DNA of 64,000 nt. Origin: Clostridium sp. OS1-26 (GTDB lineage: Bacteria > Bacillota > Clostridia > Clostridiales > Clostridiaceae). Both the position numbers and the translations under genes were made by a program. This document shows positions 52,668 to 62,060 of this stretch, piece after piece (the stretch's first letter is position 1; each line of letters opens with the position of its first letter). The stretch spans positions 372,001 through 436,000 of the forward strand of contig NZ_CP133264.1 of assembly GCF_030915445.1 (NCBI RefSeq). Direction: 5' to 3'. The notes beneath the pieces were generated by a model. The model saw only the letters and a list, made by a program, of their open reading frames with translations, made no database searches and was not told the origin of the DNA.

Positions 52668-52682
52668 CTATTTATAGGGGTA

Positions 52683-52806
52683 CTAAGCCGAAAGTTAACT
52701 CTCTAGTTAGTTTCTCCATATAGATTTTCAATTTTGATACTTCATTTAATCAAGGTATCCCTATGAATGCCGCTAATAAGTCAAGCACCCAATTTGAAAA
52801 TCTATA
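52683..52806. repeat. Palindromic intergenic repeat, copy E
   Basis: Arms of 13 bp (TATAGATTTTCAA at 52719-52731 and its complement at 52794-52806) enclose an inner GATAC/GTATC pair. The right arm contains the purD stop codon. The adjoining AGTTAGTTTCTCCATA (52705-52720) matches copy A in reverse. It is a member of the dispersed family and also a 3' hairpin of the pur mRNA. Confidence 0.6.
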
Positions 52807-54046
52807 GTTTACCTATATCATTTCTATAATAAATTCCTTCAAAACTTATATTCTTTAAATCTTTATATGCTTTATCCATAGCTTCATCTACAGTATTTCC
52901 TAATGCTTCAGTACATAGAACCCTGCCTCCATTAGTTTTTAAAATACCATCTTCATATTTAACACCAGCTGCAAAAACTCTATTTGCTTTACTTATGCCT
53001 GTAATCTCTAGACCAGTGTTATATTTTCCCGGATATCCCTGAGATGCTGCAACAACACAACAAGATGTCCCATTATTCCAGCATAATTCAAACTGTGATA
53101 ATTTTTTATCTATGGCAGCATATATAAGCTCTACTAAATCACTATTCATAAGAGGCAAAACAGCTTGAGTTTCAGGGTCTCCAAATCTCATATTATACTC
53201 AAGTAAATATGGACCTTTTTTAGTTATCATAATCCCAAAGAATATTATGCCTGCAAAATCTAAACCTTCTTCTTTGAGGCCTTTTAGGGTAGGTTCCATT
53301 ACATCCTTTTTAAATGCTTCTAATATCTCTTCTGTGCAATATGGGTTTGGGCATATAGCTCCCATTCCTCCTGTGTTAGGTCCCTTTCCACCATCATAGA
53401 TTTGCTTATGATCCTTTGCGGAAACAAAAGGGATTATTGTTTCTCCATCTGTTATAGAAAGAATAGAGGCTTCTGGTCCTTCCAAAAACTCTTCAATAAC
53501 TAGTTTTTTCCCTGAACCTTTAAAAATATCTTTAACCATAAACTCTATTACAGTATCTTCCGCCTGTCCATAGTTTTCACATATAACTACACCTTTGCCA
53601 GCTGCTAATCCATCTGCTTTTATTACTATAGGATACTCACAAGCCTTGAGGAACTTTAAAGCCTCATCTTTATCTTCGAAAACCTCATATGCCGCTGTTT
53701 TTACATTATACTTTTTCATAAAAGCTTTAGCATAGGCCTTACTGCCTTCAAGGAGAGCAGCATCAGCTGAGGGCCCAAAAATCTTTAAGCCTAAAGCTTT
53801 AAATTTATCTACAATACCTTCCGTAAGAGGAACTTCAGGTCCTACAATAGTAAGTTCAATATTATTTTCTTTTGCAAAGTTTGCAAGGCTATTTATATCT
53901 TCTATATTTACATTTTCACACTTTTCCTCTATAGCTGTTCCGCCATTTCCTGGTGCACAATAAACTTTCTTTACAGAATTATTTTGAGCTACCTTCCATG
54001 CAATAGCATGTTCACGTCCACCAGAACCAACTATTAGTACATTCAT
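52802..54046 (-). CDS. purD: Phosphoribosylamine-glycine ligase
   Basis: A 414-aa ATP-grasp enzyme joining phosphoribosylamine and glycine to GAR. VLIVGSGGREHAIAWK at the N-terminus, IKADGLAAGKGVVI in the ATP-grasp core and LEYNMRFGDPETQAVLPL near 290 are diagnostic. Last gene of purECFMNHD; GAGGTG precedes ATG 54046. Its stop codon is part of a hairpin arm. Confidence 0.97.
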   Translation of the reverse strand: MNVLIVGSGGREHAIAWKVAQNNSVKKVYCAPGNGGTAIEEKCENVNIEDINSLANFAKENNIELTIVGPEVPLTEGIVDKFKALGLKIFGPSADAALLEGSKAYAKAFMKKYNVKTAAYEVFEDKDEALKFLKACEYPIVIKADGLAAGKGVVICENYGQAEDTVIEFMVKDIFKGSGKKLVIEEFLEGPEASILSITDGETIIPFVSAKDHKQIYDGGKGPNTGGMGAICPNPYCTEEILEAFKKDVMEPTLKGLKEEGLDFAGIIFFGIMITKKGPYLLEYNMRFGDPETQAVLPLMNSDLVELIYAAIDKKLSQFELCWNNGTSCCVVAASQGYPGKYNTGLEITGISKANRVFAAGVKYEDGILKTNGGRVLCTEALGNTVDEAMDKAYKDLKNISFEGIYYRNDIGKL

Positions 54047-54067
54047 ACATCACACCTCTTATCTCTT

Positions 54068-55567
54068 TTAATGTTTAAAGTGTCTCATACCAGTGAACAC
54101 CATAGATATTTCATTTTTGTTACATTCCTCTATAGACTGAGCATCTCTTATAGATCCACCTGGCTGAATTATAGCTTTTATACCGTACTTAGCTGCTTCT
54201 TGTACTACATCTTCAAATGGAAAGAAAGCATCTGATGCAAGTACTACACCGTCACCAGCTCTATCAAGAGCATGACAAGCTGCCCATATTCTATTAACCT
54301 GTCCGCCACCAATTCCTTTAGCCATTCCATCTTTTACAACAACAATAGCATTAGATTTTACATATTTGCATACTTTCATTCCAAATAATAAATCATCCAT
54401 CTCCTGATCTGTTGGAGCCTTTTCTGTTACTACTTTTGTTTCGTTAACTAATTTATCATCAGCTGATTGTACAAGTATTCCCCCATCAACTTTAGCAATT
54501 TCTGCTTTATTTTCAGGTTTTATGGCACATTTAATAACCCTTAAATTTTTCTTAGATTTTAAAACTTCTAAAGCCTCTTCTTCAAAGTCTGGAGCGATCA
54601 CTATTTCTAGAAAAATTTTAACCATTTCTTCTGCCGTCTTTTTATCAACCTTTTTATTTACAGCTACAATGCCGCCAAAAATTGAAGTAGTATCGCACTG
54701 ATAAGCTTTAATATATGAATCATAAATACTATTTCCAACTGCTACTCCACATGGTGTATTATGTTTTACTGCACAGCAAGCAGCTTCTTCAAACTCTCTT
54801 GCTACCTTCCAAGCAACATCCATATCTTTTATATTGTTGTAGGAAAGCTCTTTTCCATTTAGTTGTTCAAAATCTTTCATAGAACCCTTTTCTACAGTAG
54901 ATGTATAATAAGCTGCACTTTGATGTGGATTTTCCCCATATCTCAAGTTCATGGATTTTTTATAAGAAAGAGTTAAATACTCTGGATATTCTTCTTCTAG
55001 TAAGAAATTACTTATAGCTCCATCATAAGCTGACATAAGATTAAACACTTTTCCTGCTAGTTTTCTTCTTGTTTTAAAATCTACATCTCCACTTTCTGCT
55101 ATTTGTGTTATAACATCGCTGTAATCATTGACATCTGTAAGCACAATAACATCTTGAAAATTTTTAGCAGCTGCTCTTATCATTGTAGGCCCGCCAATAT
55201 CTATAAACTCAACTTTTTCTTCAAAGCTTAAGTCTTCTTTAACTTTATCAAAGAAAGGATATAAATTTACTACAACAACATCAATTGGTTTTATTCCCTT
55301 TCTCTCTATAGTCTCCATATGCTTCACGTTATCTCTTATAGCTAAAATTCCTCCATGAATAAAAGGATGAAGTGTTTTAACTCTTCCGTCTAATATCTCT
55401 TCAAAACCAGTTACATCTGAAACCTCTGTAACTTCTATACCATTATCCTTTAAGTATTTAAAGGTTCCACCAGTGGAAAGTATTTCTACACCTTTCTTTA
55501 TTAAAAAGTTAGCCAACTCTAATACGCCATCTTTATTAAAAACACTTATAAGAGCACGATTTAACAT
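54068..55567 (-). CDS. purH: AICAR formyltransferase / IMP cyclohydrolase
   Basis: A 499-aa bifunctional enzyme for the last two steps to IMP. The N-terminal MGS-like cyclohydrolase ([32 protein letters not shown]) is followed by the formyltransferase with [29 protein letters not shown] and [11 protein letters not shown]. The start at ATG 55567 is fixed by GGAGG eight bases upstream; the longer frame runs into purN. It lies 15 bases after purN. Confidence 0.96.
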   Translation of the reverse strand: MLNRALISVFNKDGVLELANFLIKKGVEILSTGGTFKYLKDNGIEVTEVSDVTGFEEILDGRVKTLHPFIHGGILAIRDNVKHMETIERKGIKPIDVVVVNLYPFFDKVKEDLSFEEKVEFIDIGGPTMIRAAAKNFQDVIVLTDVNDYSDVITQIAESGDVDFKTRRKLAGKVFNLMSAYDGAISNFLLEEEYPEYLTLSYKKSMNLRYGENPHQSAAYYTSTVEKGSMKDFEQLNGKELSYNNIKDMDVAWKVAREFEEAACCAVKHNTPCGVAVGNSIYDSYIKAYQCDTTSIFGGIVAVNKKVDKKTAEEMVKIFLEIVIAPDFEEEALEVLKSKKNLRVIKCAIKPENKAEIAKVDGGILVQSADDKLVNETKVVTEKAPTDQEMDDLLFGMKVCKYVKSNAIVVVKDGMAKGIGGGQVNRIWAACHALDRAGDGVVLASDAFFPFEDVVQEAAKYGIKAIIQPGGSIRDAQSIEECNKNEISMVFTGMRHFKH

Positions 55568-55582
55568 TTTGCATACCTCCAA

Positions 55583-56194
55583 CTATTTTATAATTACTTT
55601 TCTTCCATTAACCTTCACTCTTCCATCAGATATAAGTTTTATAGCTTCCGGAAGAGCTTTATGTTCCTGTTCTAATACTCTTTTCTGTAAAATCTCAGCA
55701 GTATCTTCTCCATATACTGATACAGTTTTTTGCAGTATAATCGGACCAGTATCTGTTCCATTGTCTACAAAATGTACAGTACATCCTGAAATCTTAGCTC
55801 CATGCTCTACAGCACTCTCATGCACTTTAATACCATACATACCATCCCCACAGAACGCAGGTATTAAAGATGGATGAATATTAATTATTTTATTTTCAAA
55901 TTTTGAAATTAAGTCACCTTTAAGTATAGATAACCATCCTGCACAAACTATAAGATCTACTTTATCACAAAGAAGCTTAAGTATTTCATCAGAAACTCTG
56001 CCTTTGTGTATTTTTCTATCAATAACATAGGCTTTTATATCATTTGTCACAGCTCTTTCAAGTGCATATACTTCTTTCCTATCACTTATAACAGCTTCAA
56101 TACTACAGTTTGATAAATATCCGCTTTTAATAGCATCTATAATCGATTGAAGGTTTGTTCCCCCACCAGATACAAGGACAGCTATTTTAAACAT
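55583..56194 (-). CDS. purN: Phosphoribosylglycinamide formyltransferase
   Basis: A 203-aa transferase of the 10-formyl-THF-dependent type. VLVSGGGTNLQSIIDA binds phosphate, NIHPSLIPAFCG supplies the catalytic Asn-His and SGCTVHFVDNGTDTGPII contains the catalytic Asp. It overlaps purM by 13 bases, indicating translational coupling. Confidence 0.96.
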   Translation of the reverse strand: MFKIAVLVSGGGTNLQSIIDAIKSGYLSNCSIEAVISDRKEVYALERAVTNDIKAYVIDRKIHKGRVSDEILKLLCDKVDLIVCAGWLSILKGDLISKFENKIINIHPSLIPAFCGDGMYGIKVHESAVEHGAKISGCTVHFVDNGTDTGPIILQKTVSVYGEDTAEILQKRVLEQEHKALPEAIKLISDGRVKVNGRKVIIK

Positions 56195-57177
56195 ACTTCT
56201 TTTTCCCCTTTTTTAACATACCCTATTTTATATGCCTTCTCACCCATTCTGCCAAGTTCTTCAATAATATTATTTGAATCCTCTTCTTTAACACATAAAA
56301 CAAATCCTATCCCCATATTGTATGTGTTAAACATATGATTTTCATCTACACCCTTGCTAATAATATACTTAAATATTTCTGGAACTTCAAAACTATCTCT
56401 ATTTATAACTGCAGTAAAATCATCTTTAAACATCCTTGGTATATTTTCAAAGAATCCACCACCAGTAATGTGTGCCATTCCTCTTATTTCGAACTTTTCT
56501 ATAAGATCAAGTACAGGTTTAACATAAATTTTTGTCGGAGTTAATAACTCTTCTCCTATCTTCTTTCCACCAAAATCCTCTTCTAGATTTATAATAAGTT
56601 TTCTGATAAGTGAGTAACCATTGCTATGAGGTCCACTGGAAGCTATTCCTATAAGCACATCATTTTCTTGAATTTTGCTGCCATCGATAATACTGTCTTT
56701 TTCTACGATTCCAACTGAGAATCCTGCTATATCATATTCTCCTTCTGGATAAAAACCAGGCATTTCTGCGGTTTCTCCTCCAATTAAAGCACATCCAGCT
56801 TGAACACATCCATCAGAAACTCCTTTAACCAAGTCTGCAGCAACCTTTGCATCAAGTTTTCCACAAGCTATATAATCAAGAAAGAATATTGGTTTAGCAC
56901 CATGACACAAAATATCATTTACACACATAGCTACACAATCTATACCAACTGTATCATATTTTTTTGTTTTAAAAGCTATTTCAAGCTTTGTTCCAACTCC
57001 ATCAGTTCCTGAGACAAGCACAGGATTTTTATATTGACCAAGCTCAAACATACCTGCAAAGCTTCCTAAATTATTTAAAACCCCAGGAATAAATGTTTTT
57101 TCTGCATGTTTTTTTATAAGCTTTACTGATTCATAACCCTCTTCTATATTAACTCCTGAATCCTTATAGGTTATCAT
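56182..57177 (-). CDS. purM: Phosphoribosylformylglycinamidine cyclo-ligase
   Basis: A 331-aa AIR synthetase. SGTDGVGTKLEIA, GIDCVAMCVNDILCHGA, LIGGETAEMPGFY and AHITGGGFFENIPR are diagnostic of the PurM/PurL ATPase superfamily. AGGGGTG precedes ATG 57177. Coupled to purN by overlap. Confidence 0.97.
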   Translation of the reverse strand: MITYKDSGVNIEEGYESVKLIKKHAEKTFIPGVLNNLGSFAGMFELGQYKNPVLVSGTDGVGTKLEIAFKTKKYDTVGIDCVAMCVNDILCHGAKPIFFLDYIACGKLDAKVAADLVKGVSDGCVQAGCALIGGETAEMPGFYPEGEYDIAGFSVGIVEKDSIIDGSKIQENDVLIGIASSGPHSNGYSLIRKLIINLEEDFGGKKIGEELLTPTKIYVKPVLDLIEKFEIRGMAHITGGGFFENIPRMFKDDFTAVINRDSFEVPEIFKYIISKGVDENHMFNTYNMGIGFVLCVKEEDSNNIIEELGRMGEKAYKIGYVKKGEKEVCLK

Positions 57178-57195
57178 AGTTTCACCCCTACTCTA

Positions 57196-58635
57196 TTATT
57201 CTAAACGTTCCTTTGCTACTTCCATCGGTGCTGATACAGGATATACACCACTAAAACAACCTAAGCAAAACCCTTTATTTTCTTCTAAGGATTGTATTAG
57301 GCCTTCCATACTTATATATCCTAAACTTTCTGCTCCAATTTCCTGCCTTATTTCTTCTACTGTATAATTGGCTCCTATAAGTTCACTTCTATAAGGAGTA
57401 TCTATTCCAAAATAGCATGGATATTTTACTATAGGAGAAGAAACTCTAAAATGAACCTCTTTTGCTCCAGCTTTTCTTAAGGTTTCTACTAATCTTCTGC
57501 TAGTAGTTCCTCTAACTATAGAGTCATCTATAATTACCACTCTCTTACCTTCAACATTTACTTTTAGTGGATTAAGCTTTACAGAAACAGCTCTTTCCCT
57601 CATCTCTTGAGAAGGAGTTATAAAAGTTCTTCCAACGTACTTGTTCTTTATAAAGCCAATGCCATATGGGATACCAGATGCCTCTGCATAACCTACTGCT
57701 GCTGGAATACCTGAATCTGGAACACCTATAACTATATCTGCTTCTACTGGACTTTCTTCAAATAACTTCTTACCAGCTCTTACTCTTGATTCATATACAT
57801 TTATGCCGTCTATAGTACTATCTGGTCTTGCAAAATATATATATTCAAAAGCACAGGTTTCACATTTTGTTTTTTCTGCAAAATTTACTGATCTAATTCC
57901 TTCTTCATCTATTATAACAATTTCTCCTGGCTCTACATCTCTTACAAACTCTGCACCAACAGAATCTAATGCACAGCTTTCTGAAGATAACATATAACTA
58001 TCATTTATTTTTCCTATGCATAATGGTCTTATTCCATTTGGATCACGAACGCCAATGAGTTTATCCTGAGTCAAAATCACTATAGCATAAGAACCCTTTA
58101 TGGCTTGAATAGCATCAACAGCTGCTCTTTCTATACCTTTCTTGCCTCCTCTTGCTATAAGATTTAAAATTACCTCAGTGTCTATAGATGTTTGAAAGAC
58201 ACATCCACAATCTTCTAAAAGTTCTCTTATTATATCTGCATTTACAAGATTCCCATTGTGAGCAATAGCAATGGATCCTAATTTATATCTTCCAATTATA
58301 GGCTGTGCATTATTAACATGACTAGCTCCTGTAGTTGAATATCTTACATGTCCTATAGCTGATATTCCCTTTAGCTCTTCTAGTACGTTCTGATTAAAAA
58401 TATCAGATACTAGGCCCATATTCTTGTGCCCATTTAATTCTTTTCCATCAGATACTACAATGCCTGCGCTCTCCTGCCCTCTATGCTGAAGAGCATATAA
58501 TCCATAGTAGGTAATAGATGATACATCTAGATTTTCCTTAGAAAAAATACCAAATACTCCACATTCATCTTTAAACTTGTCCTCTTCAAAATCTAAGGAT
58601 AAAGGAGCATTAAAATTTTCTGTTAGGTTGCTCAT
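57196..58635 (-). CDS. purF: Amidophosphoribosyltransferase
   Basis: A 479-aa enzyme for the first committed step of purine synthesis. A 24-residue propeptide precedes the catalytic Cys25 (DECGVFGIF), which must be exposed by cleavage. Four Cys at KCETC and CLGC (with the glutaminase domain NGNLVN and PRPP loop VVIIDDSIVRGTT) indicate a B. subtilis-type [4Fe-4S] enzyme sensitive to oxygen. Third gene of the operon. Confidence 0.97.
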   Translation of the reverse strand: MSNLTENFNAPLSLDFEEDKFKDECGVFGIFSKENLDVSSITYYGLYALQHRGQESAGIVVSDGKELNGHKNMGLVSDIFNQNVLEELKGISAIGHVRYSTTGASHVNNAQPIIGRYKLGSIAIAHNGNLVNADIIRELLEDCGCVFQTSIDTEVILNLIARGGKKGIERAAVDAIQAIKGSYAIVILTQDKLIGVRDPNGIRPLCIGKINDSYMLSSESCALDSVGAEFVRDVEPGEIVIIDEEGIRSVNFAEKTKCETCAFEYIYFARPDSTIDGINVYESRVRAGKKLFEESPVEADIVIGVPDSGIPAAVGYAEASGIPYGIGFIKNKYVGRTFITPSQEMRERAVSVKLNPLKVNVEGKRVVIIDDSIVRGTTSRRLVETLRKAGAKEVHFRVSSPIVKYPCYFGIDTPYRSELIGANYTVEEIRQEIGAESLGYISMEGLIQSLEENKGFCLGCFSGVYPVSAPMEVAKERLE

Positions 58636-58683
58636 ATAACCTTTCCCCTTCTCTTTATAAATTATTATTTAATATGCCACTTA

Positions 58684-59391
58684 TTATTTTCCGCTTATTC
58701 TATTAAGTATTTCTATATATGCTTCCTTTACATTTCCTAAATCTCTTCTAAATCTGTCTTTATCAAGCTTTTCGTTAGTATTTACATCCCAAAATCTACA
58801 TGTATCTGGTGAAATCTCATCTGCTAAAAGAATTTCTCCATTATATCTTCCAACTTCAATTTTAAAGTCTATTAATTTTATTCCTTGCTTTAAGAAAAAC
58901 TCCTTTAATGTATCATTAACCTTTGCTGCTATTTTATATATAAGATCTAATTCCTCAAAAGTTGCGAGTCCTATTCCAACAGCATGATAGTCATTTATTA
59001 AAGGATCTCCTAAATCATCGTTTTTATAGCTTAATTCAAAAACTGTAGTTTTAAGTTCTGTACCTTCTGCTATGCCATATCTTTTAGCCATACTTCCGGC
59101 TGCTACATTTCTAACTATAACCTCAAGTGGAATGATTTCTACCTTTTTACAAAGTTGCTCTCTTTCATTTAATTTTCTTTCAAAGTGGCTTTTTACACCA
59201 TTCTTCTCTAATAACTCAAATAACATTGAAGTTATTGCATTATTTAATGTTCCTTTATCTTCTATTTGCCCTTTCTTTTCTCCGTTAAAAGCAGTAGCAT
59301 CATCCTTATAATAAACTATTACTTTATTTGCATCATCTGTAGAATAAATTTTCTTTGCTTTTCCTTCGTATAACATTTCTCTTTTTTCCAT
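58684..59391 (-). CDS. purC: SAICAR synthetase
   Basis: A 235-aa enzyme attaching Asp to [15 protein letters not shown] [37 protein letters not shown] and [13 protein letters not shown] are diagnostic. The start at ATG 59391 follows the purE stop by one base. A longer frame beginning inside purE lacks a better ribosome binding site; the assigned start matches the family N-terminus. Confidence 0.95.
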   Translation of the reverse strand: MEKREMLYEGKAKKIYSTDDANKVIVYYKDDATAFNGEKKGQIEDKGTLNNAITSMLFELLEKNGVKSHFERKLNEREQLCKKVEIIPLEVIVRNVAAGSMAKRYGIAEGTELKTTVFELSYKNDDLGDPLINDYHAVGIGLATFEELDLIYKIAAKVNDTLKEFFLKQGIKLIDFKIEVGRYNGEILLADEISPDTCRFWDVNTNEKLDKDRFRRDLGNVKEAYIEILNRISGK

Positions 59392-59392
59392 T

Positions 59393-59872
59393 TTAAAATT
59401 CAACCCCTTCTTCATTTTCTTTAATAAACTTTTCTTTCATGTTCTTTCTATATTCTTTTAATTTATTTTTAATTTCTGGATATTTTAACGACAAAATTTG
59501 AACCGCAAGCATGCCAGCATTATAACTATTGTTTATGCCTACAGTAGCTACCGGAATAGATTTCGGCATTTGAACTATTGATAAGAGAGAATCCATGCCA
59601 TTAACTGCAGCATTAATTGGAACTCCTATAACAGGAAGAACTGTGTGAGAAGCTATAACTCCCGGAAGGTGAGCTGCAAGTCCTGCCCCAGCTATTATAC
59701 ATTCGCATCCGCCCTCTTCAACTTTTTCTATTGTTTCCATAAGCTTTTCAGGTACTCTGTGCGCTGATAGTATGTAGGCCTTATATTCTATATTAAACTC
59801 CTTTAATGCATTAGCTGCACCCTTCATTTTTTCAGTATCAGATTTACTACCAAAAATAATAGCAACTTTCAT
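59393..59872 (-). CDS. purE: N5-CAIR mutase
   Basis: A 159-aa class I Pur[17 protein letters not shown] and [14 protein letters not shown] with the LPVIGVPI segment are diagnostic. It converts N5-carboxyaminoimidazole ribonucleotide to CAIR; purK is not in the window. AAGGAGG precedes ATG 59872. First gene downstream of the purine riboswitch. Confidence 0.96.
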   Translation of the reverse strand: MKVAIIFGSKSDTEKMKGAANALKEFNIEYKAYILSAHRVPEKLMETIEKVEEGGCECIIAGAGLAAHLPGVIASHTVLPVIGVPINAAVNGMDSLLSIVQMPKSIPVATVGINNSYNAGMLAVQILSLKYPEIKNKLKEYRKNMKEKFIKENEEGVEF

Positions 59873-59906
59873 GGAAAATCCTCCTTGTAATTTAAATAAA
59901 ATAAAA

Positions 59907-59944
59907 GTTCCGCTAGAATTCCTCGGGGAATCCAGTAGCGAAAC
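59907..59944 (-). terminator. Riboswitch-controlled terminator before purE
   Basis: On the minus strand a nearly continuous stem (GTTTCGCTACTGGATTCC with GGAATTCTAGCGGAAC) and a CCGA loop is followed by TTTTATTTTATTT. Together with the aptamer at 60008-60082 it forms the expression platform. Confidence 0.88.
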
Positions 59945-59959
59945 TTTACGCTTGCTAAA

Positions 59960-59986
59960 TATTAATCCAAATCACTAGGATTAATA
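59960..59986 (-). promoter_or_regulatory. Intermediate hairpin between aptamer and terminator
   Basis: TATTAATCC pairs perfectly with GGATTAATA. It lies between the aptamer and terminator. It may be an alternative antiterminator component or a spacer stem. Confidence 0.5.
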
Positions 59987-60007
59987 AATATCACTGCAAT
60001 ACTAGAT

Positions 60008-60082
60008 TCACCCATAGAGACAGGAAATTTAAGGTTTCCTCGTAGAGACTCCTGAACCATATTATCAGGATTATACGGATGA
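60008..60082 (-). promoter_or_regulatory. Purine (guanine-type) riboswitch aptamer
   Basis: On the minus strand: P1 TCATCCGTA/TATGGGTGA, TAATC junction, P2 CCTGA/TCAGG with an AATATGG-type loop, J2/3 GTCTCTAC, P3 with CCTTAAA loop, then ...CTATGGGTG. The base before UAUG is C, the guanine-selecting C74. The P3-P1 junction has extra bases relative to the usual GACTATG, so P3/J3-1 is a variant. It should repress the pur operon when guanine is abundant. Confidence 0.92.
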
Positions 60083-60104
60083 CTTTTTATTATCTTGTAT
60101 ATTC

Positions 60105-60133
60105 ATGTTAACATAGCATTTTTAAAAAATCAA
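60105..60133 (-). promoter_or_regulatory. Probable promoter of the pur operon
   Basis: Minus strand -35 TTGATT (60128-60133) and -10 TAACAT (60105-60110) with 17 bases between, about 25 bases upstream of the aptamer. Confidence 0.6.
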
Positions 60134-60381
60134 TATGTTTGTATTTATTTTTAATTAAATATTCGCCTTTTATAAAGATCTATTGCAATCAAAGTGCATT
60201 ATCATTCGTATCATTACGAACTTTATATATTAACTATTTTACACCAATATATTCTTATAGTATGTAATTCTTTCTTTTAATTCATTTAATTCATTAATAT
60301 ATTTAAGGCATAGTTGTTTTAGCTAGATTTTAGAATATGTTATAATAATTAATAATTAATTAATGGGAAGGTAATCATAAA

Positions 60382-60696
60382 ATGTTTGAAATCTTAGTAA
60401 TCATATTATTATTTGGTATAACTATTTTTATGTCAAAAAATAATTTTAAGTCAAGATCAGATGAATTGAAGGCAAATCTTAAAGAATTTAATTTAGAAAT
60501 AAAAAATAAATTTTATTCTATGTCAGAGGATAAGCAAAAGGAATTCTTATCTTTGCTAAATGCTGAGTGGAAAGCTAATTTCGAAAGCATACTTAGCAAT
60601 AACTTCAATTATGCTGCAAACGCTTGGGCATTACAACAACAAATAGCTAAGCAGCAAGAATTATTTATAGAACTTAATAAGTATGCAAATAAATAA
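60382..60696 (+). CDS. Hypothetical protein with N-terminal membrane anchor (104 aa)
   Basis: A 104-aa protein with one N-terminal hydrophobic helix (MFEILVIILLFGITIFM) and a helical, charged remainder. GGGAAGG precedes ATG 60382. The C-terminal part (LQQQIAKQQELFIELNKYANK) may form a coiled coil. It ends 15 bases before the GDSL esterase gene, so the two are probably co-transcribed. I do not recognise the family. Confidence 0.65.
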   Translation: MFEILVIILLFGITIFMSKNNFKSRSDELKANLKEFNLEIKNKFYSMSEDKQKEFLSLLNAEWKANFESILSNNFNYAANAWALQQQIAKQQELFIELNKYANK

Positions 60697-60711
60697 TAGG
60701 GGGAATAGTCT

Positions 60712-61290
60712 ATGAAACTTGTATGTATAGGTGACAGCCTAACTTACGGATATGCAATTTTTAGAAAGGATTGTTGGGTAGAACTCATTAGAAATAAACT
60801 AAATATAGATGTTATAAACAGAGGAGTGAATGGAGATACTACTGCAGGTATGCTTTCAAGATCCTATCAAGATGTTATACAAAGCACCCCTACCCATGTC
60901 ATTATAATGGGAGGATCCAATGACTTTATTGCTAACCGTTCTCTGCACTTGGTTCAAGAAAATATAGAGCAACTAGTTAATGAAGCCATCGAGAATAATA
61001 TTGTTCCAATATTAGGCATTGAACCTCCTATAGACAAAGTATTAGCACAAAGAAAATGGACCGATGCCGTAGACTATGATCAAATAAATTCTGTATTAAG
61101 TAACTACAGAAATTGGATTATTAAATTTGCAGAAAACAATAATGTACACTACATAGACTTTCATGGGTGCTTTTTAGAGTTGCTTAAAAACAAAGACCCG
61201 AGAGAACTATATGTTGATGGATTACACCCAACTCCATATGGACACACAGTTATGGCAAACTATACCATTGAACTTTTAAAAAACATATAG
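60712..61290 (+). CDS. GDSL/SGNH-type esterase
   Basis: A 192-aa hydrolase. Block I IGDSLTYG has the catalytic Ser8 in GDSL, block II Gly in NRGVNGDTT, block III GGSNDF with Asn, and block V DGLHPTPYGH with Asp and His. No signal peptide is seen, so it is cytosolic. Related to lysophospholipase/thioesterase-type SGNH enzymes; substrate unknown. AGGGGG precedes ATG 60712. The gene is followed by the long palindrome. Confidence 0.88.
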   Translation: MKLVCIGDSLTYGYAIFRKDCWVELIRNKLNIDVINRGVNGDTTAGMLSRSYQDVIQSTPTHVIIMGGSNDFIANRSLHLVQENIEQLVNEAIENNIVPILGIEPPIDKVLAQRKWTDAVDYDQINSVLSNYRNWIIKFAENNNVHYIDFHGCFLELLKNKDPRELYVDGLHPTPYGHTVMANYTIELLKNI

Positions 61291-61334
61291 ATTTCACAAT
61301 TTAAAAATTGACTCAAAAGCTTGAAATTAGTAAT

Positions 61335-61646
61335 ATAAAAATTATGCGATACAGTTTTTATAGAAAAAGTAACTAGAAAGTCATCTTATACAGAGGGATA
61401 TGTTTCCAAAGCCGAAGTAGATTTAAAAACTTTGTGCCAGTCTTAGTGAAGGGTTTTAAGAGAACCTTAGAACTTTAGAGTTGTTTGAGCATAGCGAGTT
61501 CTCGAAAGTTCTTAGGTTGTCTTGAAACACAAACTTTAGACTGACTAAAAGTTTTTAACGTGCTGAAGCTTGGAAACATATTCCGGCGTATAAGCTGACT
61601 TTCAGCCTAGTTCCCTATACAGGGTCTTGTGTCGCATAATTTTTAT
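61335..61646. repeat. 312-bp near-perfect palindrome (hairpin/MITE-like element)
   Basis: Outer 15-bp perfect inverted repeats (ATAAAAATTATGCGA at 61335-61349 and complement at 61632-61646) continue inward through about 140 bp per arm with scattered mismatches, meeting near 61490. Arm pairs include ATATGTTTCCAA near 61409 against its complement near 61570, and CTTAGAACTTT near 61466 against AAAGTTCTTAG near 61505. No gene lies inside. A 75-bp stretch is shared with 14161-14235. It sits between convergent genes. Possible origin: a miniature inverted-repeat element or a long hairpin RNA. Confidence 0.8.
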
Positions 61647-61669
61647 GTTCTGAATTGCAGTTACAAAAC

Positions 61670-61915
61670 CTATAATACCTTTCTTAGTTGCTCTGCGTTA
61701 TATTCTTTAAGTAATTTATTGTTAGCTTCATCTCTAATAATAAGATCTACTTTACCTTCCTTAATTTTAAGTACTTTTCCTTTAGTTTTTGTTCCTATAA
61801 CATTTACAGGAGTCTTTAACATAAGCTCTTTTACGTCACTAGAATCACAGTATGCGCACTTACCTTCATTTGTTATAACCCTTTTACATTCTGAACAATA
61901 ATAGAGTCTTTCCAT
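61670..61915 (-). CDS. Small zinc-ribbon protein
   Basis: An 81-aa protein with two CxxC pairs (YYCSECK and CAYCDSS) forming a zinc ribbon at the N-terminus and a beta-rich lysine-rich remainder (GTKTKGKVLKIKEGKV). GGAGG seven bases before ATG 61915 sets the start. Function unknown; nucleic acid or metal binding is typical of such ribbons. Confidence 0.75.
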   Translation of the reverse strand: MERLYYCSECKRVITNEGKCAYCDSSDVKELMLKTPVNVIGTKTKGKVLKIKEGKVDLIIRDEANNKLLKEYNAEQLRKVL

Positions 61916-62060
61916 ACATTTACCTCCTAGCATGTCATTTAAATTAATAACCATTGAAGCTCATCAGCAGAGCTGAAAATCAAAATTTTATAACATCTGC
62001 CTTTTGCTCTTATCGGTACTTAATATATTCTATATTTTACTCAAATTTCCTTTTAAAAAA

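Noticed and set aside
59393..59415. Longer purC start inside purE
   Set aside because: It has no better ribosome binding site and the family N-terminus matches the ATG at 59391.
61335..61646. CRISPR-like or tandem array
   Set aside because: The repeated units are inverted arms of one palindrome; there are no regularly spaced direct repeats.
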